Part shown: positions 1 through 6,800 of the stretch, piece after piece | Numbering within the stretch: position 1 is the first letter of the stretch | How the letters are laid out: the number at the start of each line of letters is the position of its first letter | Assembly: GCA_012515495.1 (NCBI GenBank) | Contig: JAAYYH010000065.1 | Location: 1 to 10,267, forward strand | DNA: 10,267 nt | Reading direction: 5' to 3' | Source: Coriobacteriaceae bacterium | Lineage (GTDB): Bacteria > Actinomycetota > Coriobacteriia > Coriobacteriales > UBA8131 | Program-made: the position numbers and the translations under genes | Notes under the pieces: generated by a model | Database searches by the model: none | The model's input: only the letters and a program-made list of their open reading frames with translations | What the model was told of the DNA's origin: nothing

Positions 1-76
1 GTGACTGATTGTTGGCGACTGTATCGTCTGGTGATGTGTCTGCTGTTTTACGTTCATCCGATCCATCGACCATCAT
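1..76 (-). CDS. Possible N-terminal fragment of an unknown protein, cut by the window edge
   Basis: Reading leftward on the minus strand from ATG at 74-76 (followed directly by a second ATG), the frame stays open to the window edge. It gives about 25 residues beginning MMVDGSDERKTADTSPDD, hydrophilic and rich in Asp, Thr and Ser. An in-frame TTG at 86-88 could be an earlier start; an AAGGA sits at 92-96, too close to the TTG (3 bases) and too far from the ATG (15 bases) to be convincing. The frame would lie about 107 bases downstream of metA in the same direction. The fragment is too short to recognise a family, and an open run this short can occur by chance. Confidence 0.25.
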   Translation of the reverse strand, partial: MMVDGSDERKTADTSPDDTVANNQS

Positions 77-183
77 GGCAGCATCCAATCATCCTTAGAA
101 GCGAAAAATTTGGACAACTTACCCTGTATTGTAACTGATAGATGACTATATTTGCAGATAAATGTCGAAATCCACTATCGGCT

Positions 184-1098
184 TCAACTGATATCCCCTA
201 AATCGAAAGGCGTCTCCTGATAAACATAATGATTGAGCCAGTTGGCGAAGAACAGGTGGGCATAGGTCTTCCATTGAACACGCGGCGGATTAGCGGGATT
301 GTCATCTTTGTAGTAATTGACTGGAAGTGGAGCGTTCAAACCAGCTTTCCTGTCGCGCTGGTATTCTCTGTCCAAAGTTCGATCGTCATATTCGGGATGG
401 CCAGTGACGAAGACCTGTCTGTGCTTCGGACTGGCGAATACCACAGCCCCCGTTTCCTCGGAGCCCGCAAGCAAATTTAGTCCGGTTCCCTCCAAGTCCT
501 CTGGTAGAACGGTCGTGAATCGTGATTGGGGCATCAGGAAATGATCATCGAAGCCGCGTAGCAGATGACTGGATTTGTCCAATACCTCAAGCTCGTAGAC
601 TCCAGTTATCTTGTTGTCCACAACATGCTTGTCGATACCATAGAAATGATATAAGGCCGCGTTGGCACCCCAACAGATGAACAGGGAGCTATAGACATGG
701 GTCTTGGACCATGCGAATAATTCCTTGAGACGTTGCCAGTAACGTACTTGCTCAAAAGCAAGATGCTCGACTGGAGCTCCGGTGACTATCAGACCGTCGA
801 AACGTCTCTTTAAGATCTCTGATGAGGTGGTGTAAAAGGCCTCCATGTGCTCTGCGGAGGTGTTCTTAGGAGTGTGACCACTCATCTGCACTAATGTGAC
901 ATGGATTTGGATAGGAGTGTTAGACAACAGGCGCAGCAGCTGGGTTTCTGTGGTGATCTTGGTGGGCATCAAGTTGACGATGGCGATCTCCAGAGGACGG
1001 ATATCCTGAGTTTTCGCGCGTTGTTCTGTCATCAAGAAAATGTTCTCCTTGCTGAGGATATCGATCGCGGGCAAGCCATCGGGAACATTTACTGGCAT
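184..1098 (-). CDS. metA: Homoserine O-acyltransferase MetA, probably acetyl-CoA dependent
   Basis: This 304-residue cytoplasmic enzyme activates the hydroxyl of L-homoserine by acylation, the first committed step of methionine synthesis. It belongs to the MetA family (class I glutamine amidotransferase-like fold), not the unrelated alpha/beta-hydrolase MetX. The family signature is clear: NLMPTK at 42-47, Cys142 in the ICWG motif as the acyl-accepting nucleophile, His234 and Glu236 in GHPEYD, and substrate-contacting Lys163 and Ser192. Length is close to the E. coli protein (about 309 residues). Residue 111 is Glu (GAPVE); in characterised MetA proteins Glu here goes with acetyl-CoA and Gly with succinyl-CoA. 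I therefore infer homoserine O-acetyltransferase activity, although automated annotation will usually say succinyltransferase. The start is supported by AAGGAG (complement of 1105-1110) six bases upstream. The gene stands alone and is divergent from the copper operon. No S-box or T-box leader is visible. Family assignment is secure; acyl specificity is inferred. Confidence 0.96.
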   Translation of the reverse strand: MPVNVPDGLPAIDILSKENIFLMTEQRAKTQDIRPLEIAIVNLMPTKITTETQLLRLLSNTPIQIHVTLVQMSGHTPKNTSAEHMEAFYTTSSEILKRRFDGLIVTGAPVEHLAFEQVRYWQRLKELFAWSKTHVYSSLFICWGANAALYHFYGIDKHVVDNKITGVYELEVLDKSSHLLRGFDDHFLMPQSRFTTVLPEDLEGTGLNLLAGSEETGAVVFASPKHRQVFVTGHPEYDDRTLDREYQRDRKAGLNAPLPVNYYKDDNPANPPRVQWKTYAHLFFANWLNHYVYQETPFDLGDIS

Positions 1099-1153
1099 CT
1101 TTCACTCCTTGATTTCTTTGAGCGCGCGGCATGGCTGAGTAAATTGTCATAGC

Positions 1154-1159
1154 ATTATA
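1154..1159 (-). promoter_or_regulatory. Candidate -10 box of the metA promoter
   Basis: The minus strand reads TATAAT here, a perfect match to the housekeeping sigma factor -10 consensus, 55 bases upstream of the metA start codon. It predicts a leader of about 50 bases, too short for a SAM riboswitch or T-box. No good TTGACA-like -35 lies at 16-18 bases (the hexamer at 17 bases is AAACCA), so the promoter may be weak or need an activator. The placement is an inference from the sequence alone. Confidence 0.55.
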
Positions 1160-1166
1160 ACGCGAA

Positions 1167-1178
1167 CAGAGCACTCTG
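1167..1178. repeat. 12-base palindrome in the metA promoter spacer
   Basis: CAGAG-CA-CTCTG is an inverted repeat with 5-base arms and a 2-base centre. It lies just upstream of the metA TATAAT, in the interval between the -10 box and where a -35 would be. That is a typical place for a repressor or a MerR-like regulator to bind, and the site also sits upstream of copZ. No known operator consensus was recognised, and a 10-base match of this kind can arise by chance. Confidence 0.35.
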
Positions 1179-1255
1179 GTTTCGATCTGTTTGGTATAGT
1201 TGTTGGAGATACAGTAAAGACTAGCCAAAGGATTCCGCATCAGGATCGTCAACCC

Positions 1256-1261
1256 TATAGA
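1256..1261 (+). promoter_or_regulatory. Weak candidate -10 box for copZ-copA
   Basis: TATAGA matches four or five positions of the -10 consensus and would give a leader of about 50 bases before the copZ start. The hexamer 17 bases upstream (TTCCGC) is a poor -35. A second TATAGT lies at 1195-1200, also without a good -35. I see no clear CopY box (TACANNTGTA), CsoR-type GC-rich dyad or CueR-type dyad in 1180-1317, so the copper-responsive element is not identified. Confidence 0.22.
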
Positions 1262-1304
1262 CACCTACAGTGGCATCGATCAATTGCTCCCTTTGTTATC
1301 AACA

Positions 1305-1312
1305 GGAAGGAG
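1305..1312 (+). promoter_or_regulatory. Ribosome binding site deciding the copZ start
   Basis: GGAAGGAG is a strong Shine-Dalgarno sequence five bases before GTG at 1318. It favours that GTG over the upstream in-frame GTG at 1270, which has no such site and would add 16 residues that do not look like part of the chaperone fold. Confidence 0.8.
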
Positions 1313-1317
1313 ATACC

Positions 1318-1518
1318 GTGAAGACAGAATTGCTCGTCGAAGGTATGAGTTGCTCTCATTGTGTTAAGGCAGTGGAGACCGAGATCGAGAAAATCTCTGG
1401 AGTAAAGGGCGTCAAAGTAGATTTGAAGACTAGGACAGTGACAGTGAATCATGACGGTTCGGTAGGCGCTGACGCTCTTGCTCAGGCTGTCGAAGAAGCG
1501 GGTTTTACATTGCTATGA
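1318..1518 (+). CDS. copZ: CopZ-type copper chaperone (heavy-metal-associated domain)
   Basis: This 66-residue protein is a single heavy-metal-associated (HMA) domain with the usual beta-alpha-beta-beta-alpha-beta length. It is expected to bind Cu(I) in the cytoplasm and hand it to the CopA transporter encoded next. The metal site is GMSCSHC near the N-terminus, with Cys12 and Cys15 as ligands and His14 between them, as in Gram-positive CopZ proteins. The GTG start is chosen because of the strong ribosome binding site at 1305-1312. The stop codon overlaps the copA start as ATGA (1515-1518), which indicates a translationally coupled operon. A stand-alone mercury or other soft-metal carrier has a similar fold, but the neighbour makes copper the natural reading. 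The function is inferred from family and context. Confidence 0.93.
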   Translation: MKTELLVEGMSCSHCVKAVETEIEKISGVKGVKVDLKTRTVTVNHDGSVGADALAQAVEEAGFTLL

Positions 1519-3770
1519 ACCAAGTAACCATACCCGTAGGCGATATGACTTGCGCAGCCTGCACCAGCAGGGTGGAAAGGGCTGTCCTGAAACTGGAGGG
1601 TGTTGCAACTGCTCAGGCGAATCTCGCCTCTGAGAAGGTGACGGTAGTCTTCGATCCGGAGCGGGTAAGAATCTCCGATATCAAGGCAACCATACGATCT
1701 GCCGGATATCGCACCTTGGATCCAAGCACTACCAAACGCGGAGAGGAACGTCAGCGCAAAGACCGTGAAGTGCGGATACTTTGGCAAAAGTTCTTTGTCA
1801 GTGCCCTGTTCGCTGTGCCTGGACTGTATCTGGCAATGGCTCCGATGTTGATGTCTGCGCCACCGCTGATTCCGCACTGGCTACACCCACATAGTTCGCC
1901 ATTGGTTTATAGCATTGTCTCTGCCATCCTGATAATTCCCTGTATAGCGGCCGGTAACCGTTTCTATCGCAAGGGCTTCTTTGCGCTGTTCCGCTTGAGC
2001 CCTACTATGGATTCGTTGATTGCCATTGGCACCTCGGCAGCTGTGATATACAGCATGGTTGCTGTGTTCCAAGTAGCTTTGGGCGATGCATCTGCCGCAG
2101 GTAAGTTGTATTTTGATAGCGCTGCGATGATCATCACCTTGATTCTTCTGGGTAAATCCATGGAAGCGATGTCAAAAGATCGAACCTCTGATGCGATAGC
2201 GCGATTGATCGATCTGGCTCCGGATACAGCTGTTATCCTTTTCAACGGAATCGAGCGCGAGATACTGATAGAAGACGTACAGCTCAACGACGTTGTCTTA
2301 GTGCGACCTGGTTCGCGCGTACCCGTAGATGGCATTGTGATTTTAGGAACAGGTAGTGTCGATGAATCGATGCTTACGGGTGAGAGCATGCCTGTTAGCA
2401 AGAAGCCGGGCGATAAGCTCTATGCGGCAACGATGAACGCGACGGGAGCGCTACAATTCAAGGCGACCGGTGTGGGAGAGGACACAACACTGGCCAAGAT
2501 CATCCGACTTGTCGAGGATGCTCAGGGCGTGAAGGCACCCATAGCGCGATTGGCAGATCGGGTCAGCGCGATCTTTGTGCCGATAGTGATGTTGTTCGCG
2601 TTGTTAATTACTGTTATCTGGTTGATAGTAACACGGGATATTGCTTTCGCGCTTTCAATATTCATCGCCGTGTTAGTCATCGCCTGTCCCTGTGCGTTGG
2701 GATTAGCCACGCCCACAGCCATCATGGTAGCGACAGGTAAAGGAGCGGAGCTGGGAATACTGATCAAGAGTGGTGAGGCACTGGAGATCATGGGGCGTCT
2801 ACAGACCGTGGTATTCGATAAAACCGGCACCGTTACACAGGGACAACCACAGGTGACTGATATCGTATCCGTTCAGACTGACAGAAGCGACGAATTGCTT
2901 GCCCTCGCGGCAGCAGCAGAGATGGGCTCCGAGCATCCCTTGGGCGTTGCGATCGTCGCTGCTGCGCGAGCTGCCGGAGTCACCATACCGGAAACGAAGG
3001 ATTTCAAGGCAGTACCGGGTAAAGGTATCATCGCCCTCATTGATGGGACTGAGATTCAGATAGGCAATGGGCTGTTCATGCAGGAGGCTGGCGTGGATCT
3101 TGCAGATTTTGGCATTGAGGTTGGGATTTTGGCTTCTGAAGGCAAGACGCCTCTGTACGTATTAGCAGCAGGTCTTCCTCTGGGTGTGCTCGCGGTTGCT
3201 GACGTGGTCAAACCGGATAGCAAGTTGGCACTGGAGCAACTTCAGGCTATTGGATTGGAGATCGCGATCCTGACCGGAGACAATAGGCTGACAGCGGAGG
3301 TAATAGCCAGACAAGTTGGCGTCGAGCGTGTCTTCGCCGGGGTCTTACCAGAGCAGAAGAGCGAGATAATCGGGTCTTTACAAGCCGATAACAGACTGGT
3401 TGCGATGGTAGGCGATGGCATCAATGACGCTCCAGCCTTGGCTCAAGCAGATGTGGGGATTGCAATCGGCTCTGGCACTGATGTTGCGATTGAAAGCGCA
3501 GATGTGGTGTTGATGCATTCGAGCTTGAAAGATGTTCAAACAGCGATTCAGCTGAGCAGGAAGACGTTGCATGTAATCAGACAAAACTTGTTTTGGGCAT
3601 TTGGCTATAACGTAGTTTGCATTCCGATTGCTGCAGGTCTACTGTTCCTCTTTGGTGGCCCCCTGCTCAATCCGATGATCGCTGCGGCAGCTATGAGTCT
3701 ATCTAGTGTGTCCGTTTTGCTCAATGCCTTGCGACTCAAGCGCTTCAAACCTGCCTCGACTCAGTTTTAA
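1515..3770 (+). CDS. copA: Cu(I)-exporting P1B-type ATPase CopA
   Basis: This 751-residue inner-membrane pump exports Cu(I) (possibly Ag(I)) using ATP. The N-terminus carries one HMA domain (about residues 3-68) with Cys13 and Cys16 in DMTCAAC. Hydrophobic helices follow at about 92-115, 130-147, 165-187 and 200-215. The actuator domain has TGE at 288-290. Helix 6 carries the CPC metal site (Cys391, Cys393). The catalytic domain has the phosphorylated Asp435 in DKTGT, the SEHP motif with His474, and GDGIND at 633-638. The last two helices keep Tyr698-Asn699 and Met727 with Ser731, the residues that mark the P1B-1 (Cu(I)) subgroup. The loop after the first helix has His121, His124 and His126. 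Length is normal for a one-HMA CopA. Its start overlaps the copZ stop, with only a weak ribosome binding site of its own, so coupling to copZ is likely. All catalytic residues are present. No copper regulator gene lies in the window. Confidence 0.97.
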   Translation: MNQVTIPVGDMTCAACTSRVERAVLKLEGVATAQANLASEKVTVVFDPERVRISDIKATIRSAGYRTLDPSTTKRGEERQRKDREVRILWQKFFVSALFAVPGLYLAMAPMLMSAPPLIPHWLHPHSSPLVYSIVSAILIIPCIAAGNRFYRKGFFALFRLSPTMDSLIAIGTSAAVIYSMVAVFQVALGDASAAGKLYFDSAAMIITLILLGKSMEAMSKDRTSDAIARLIDLAPDTAVILFNGIEREILIEDVQLNDVVLVRPGSRVPVDGIVILGTGSVDESMLTGESMPVSKKPGDKLYAATMNATGALQFKATGVGEDTTLAKIIRLVEDAQGVKAPIARLADRVSAIFVPIVMLFALLITVIWLIVTRDIAFALSIFIAVLVIACPCALGLATPTAIMVATGKGAELGILIKSGEALEIMGRLQTVVFDKTGTVTQGQPQVTDIVSVQTDRSDELLALAAAAEMGSEHPLGVAIVAAARAAGVTIPETKDFKAVPGKGIIALIDGTEIQIGNGLFMQEAGVDLADFGIEVGILASEGKTPLYVLAAGLPLGVLAVADVVKPDSKLALEQLQAIGLEIAILTGDNRLTAEVIARQVGVERVFAGVLPEQKSEIIGSLQADNRLVAMVGDGINDAPALAQADVGIAIGSGTDVAIESADVVLMHSSLKDVQTAIQLSRKTLHVIRQNLFWAFGYNVVCIPIAAGLLFLFGGPLLNPMIAAAAMSLSSVSVLLNALRLKRFKPASTQF

Positions 3771-3804
3771 CATGCATGAAACCTAATAGCATAGGCTACT
3801 GCGC

Positions 3805-3810
3805 TATGAT
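3805..3810 (+). promoter_or_regulatory. Weak candidate -10 box for gltB-gltD
   Basis: TATGAT matches five of six positions of the -10 consensus, 63 bases upstream of the gltB start. No recognisable -35 lies 16-18 bases upstream. It overlaps a small inverted repeat (CATAG at 3790-3794, CTATG at 3804-3808). No terminator with a T-run is visible after copA, so some read-through from the copper operon into gltB cannot be excluded. Confidence 0.3.
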
Positions 3811-3826
3811 TTAGCTCCATGAAGCG

Positions 3827-3851
3827 GGTTCACTCGTGCTCTTAATGAACC
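3827..3851. repeat. Inverted repeat GGTTCA-N13-TGAACC upstream of gltB
   Basis: Perfect 6-base arms at 3827-3832 and 3846-3851 are separated by 13 bases, ending ten bases before the gltB ribosome binding site. It could be an operator dyad for a regulator of glutamate synthase or a small hairpin in the leader. There is no T-run after it, so it is not a terminator. I do not match it to a named regulator. Confidence 0.4.
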
Positions 3852-3873
3852 ATCTTCAGAAAGGAGCATTACA

Positions 3874-6800
3874 ATGGATGAACGTGAGAACATTACGCAG
3901 TACGGTCTATATGATCCCAGATTCGAGCATGATGCCTGTGGCATCGGCTTGCTGGTTGACATCAAGGGCAGAGGCTCACATCAGCTTGTAGCAGATGCGG
4001 TAAGCATATTGGAGGCCTTGTCGCATCGTGGTGGGATTGGCTATGAGCCCGAGACCGGAGACGGTGCCGGTATTCTGATTCAAATACCTGATGTCTTCAT
4101 GCGCAGGGTAGCGGCAATCGATGACATATCACTGCCAGAAGGTCGTGGACGCTATGGAATTGCTATGGCTTTCATGTCCCCAGATGAAGCCAGATGCGAG
4201 AAAACCTTGTCGTTATTCTCAACGATTGTCACGCGAGAGGGTCTCTCGGTGCTGGGGATCCGCCGAGTGCCGGTGAGCACAAGCTGTATCGGGTCCACGG
4301 CAGCAGAAGTACGCCCTACGATAATCCAAGTTTTCATCGGTTGTCCCGAAAACATGGACGAAGCGGATTTTGAGCGTACGCTCTATATCATCTCAAAACT
4401 GGCACACAAGGAGATCCGCAAACCTCAGCATGGGGCAGATCACTATTTCTATCTAGCCAGCTGCTCATGTCGCACCATTGTCTACAAGGGTATGTTATTG
4501 CCTGATCAACTGGCTGATTTCTACCTTGATCTGAAAGATAGCGAGCTCTGCAGCGCTATAGCCTTGGTGCACTCCAGATTCTCGACGAATACCTTTCCAA
4601 GCTGGGAGCGCGCTCATCCCATGCACCATATCATCCATAATGGTGAGATAAACACCATTCGGGGTAATGTGAACTGGGTGAAAGCCCGCGAGAGCTGGAT
4701 GTCCTCAAAGCTATTTGGTGATTCATTACAGAGGATTTTCCCTGTAATCAATGAAGATGGCAGTGACTCTGCGATGCTCGATGACTTCTTGGCGTTGTTA
4801 TTGCACTCTGGATACAGTCTGCACGAAGCCGTGATGATGGCTATTCCCGAACCATGGGAAGAGAATCCCACTATGGACCCGGCCATCAGAGCGATGTACG
4901 AATATAAGAGTTTCTTAGTTGAACCTTGGGATGGGCCGGCTTCTGTGGCTTTTACTGACGGACGATTTGCGGGAGCCACGCTTGACCGCAATGGCCTGAG
5001 ACCATCGCGCTACTACGTAACCAATGACGATATGCTGATATTGGCCAGTGAAGTTGGCGTCCTGCCAATCCCTGAAGAGCGGATAGTTCGAAAGGATCGT
5101 CTGCGACCCGGGAGGATGCTGCTGATCGATACTCTAGAAGGCCGCATCATCGAGGATCACGAGCTTAAGGAGACGGCTGCGTCTGCTCATCCCTATGAAG
5201 ATTGGCTGAGTGAGAACAGGATCGATCTGGATAGATTGCCGTTGAGTGATGATGACGGAGATGGGTTACGCGAACTGATAGCAACAGTGGAGAGAGCCAC
5301 AATAGGCGAAATCTGGCCACAGAGCCAGCTGACAACTCTCAAGCGACTGGAGCACTTCGTTGCAGGATATCATGAGCAAAAACGAATAGGTTTTGATTCG
5401 TTTGAGTCAAAGGAAGAACAGAGTCCCTCACTACTCCAGCTGCAGAAGGTCTTCGGTTACAGCTGGGAAGACTTGACTTTGACGCTGAAGGCTATCGCCG
5501 AGGAAGGCGACGATCCCTTATCCTCCATGGGCTATGACGCACCGCTTGCCGTGCTGTCCCAGCGGCCGCAGACCTTGTATAGTTATTTCAAGCAGCTGTT
5601 CGCTCAGGTGACGAATCCACCGATCGATGCCATTCGCGAACATCTCGTCACTTCGTCAATCATCCATCTGGGCAGTGAAGGGAATCTCTTAGAGCCCTGT
5701 TCTAAGAATTGCAAAGTAATCTGCCATAACACACCGATACTATCCAGAGATGAGCTACAACAACTCAAAACCGTTAACATCAGCGGGCTTAAGAGCATCA
5801 CAGTACCAATTCTCTTTGACGCACACCTGAGTGGTGGTCTCAAGCAGGCATTAGCAGATCTGTTCAGCGCGGCAGATAGCGCTATAGCCCATGGTTACAC
5901 CATCATCGTCTTATCGGACAAGGGCGTCAACGAGGGTAAAGCGGCCATCCCGGCTCTTCTCGCTGTTTCGGGGCTGCACCATCATCTGGTGCGCAGCGGT
6001 AACCGCACAAGAGCTAGCATCGTCATCGAATCAGGTGAGCCTTTCGAGGTGCATCATCATGCCTTGCTGGTTGGTTATGGCGCTAATGCGATTTGTCCTT
6101 ATCTGGCCTATGAGAGCGTGGAGGCACTGGTAGACCAGGGAATGATTACTGCTGAGCCTGATAAGGCGGAGGAGAACTATCGTAAGGCACTGACGAATAA
6201 CATCGTTAAGGTGATGTCGAAGATGGGTATCTCGACAGTACGCAGCTATCACGGTGCGCAGATATTCGAAATTCTCGGCCTTGCAGACGAAGTGGTTGAT
6301 CGTTATTTCTCTGGTACAACATCGCGGATTGGTGGAGCCTCGCTCAGTGATATCGAGAATGAGACTTTAATGAGGCACCGTGCTGCCTTTGATACTGTGT
6401 CTAGCGGTAGGCCACTCGATTCTGGTGGTAGCTATAAGTGGCGACGTGATGGAGAATATCATCTGATCAATCCGGAGAATATCCTTTACTTGCAACGTGC
6501 CTGCAGAAGCGGGGAGTATAGCTGGTTCAAGAAGTTCTCAGCGAATATCAACGATCGAAGTAAGGAACTCAAGAATATCCGCGCACTATTGGATATAGTC
6601 ACTGTTGAGAAACCCATACCGATCGAATCTGTTGAACCGGTGGAAAGCATCGTCAAACGGTTCAAGACCGGCGCGATGTCGTTTGGTTCGATCAGCCAGG
6701 AAGCGCACGAGTGTATGGCCATTGCCATGAATAGGTTGGGCGGCAAGAGCAATACCGGAGAGGGTGGCGAATCACCACAACGTTACGTGCCGGGCGAGGA

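Noticed and set aside
1..138. Open plus-strand frame from GTG at base 1 to TGA at 136-138 (45 residues)
   Set aside because: It has no visible start context and an odd composition (many Trp, His and Cys). It resembles a chance open frame, though a gene tail entering from the left cannot be fully excluded.
920..1264. 114-residue minus-strand open frame overlapping the metA start
   Set aside because: It overlaps the N-terminal coding part of metA in another frame, has no family likeness, and crosses the metA promoter; it is a shadow of the metA region.
1270..1317. Upstream GTG start for copZ adding 16 residues
   Set aside because: There is no ribosome binding site before 1270, while a strong one precedes GTG 1318, and the added residues are not part of the HMA fold.
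3786..3810. Rho-independent terminator for copA from the CATAG/CTATG repeat
   Set aside because: The stem is only five AT-rich pairs with a 9-base loop and is followed by ATTTAGC rather than a T-run.
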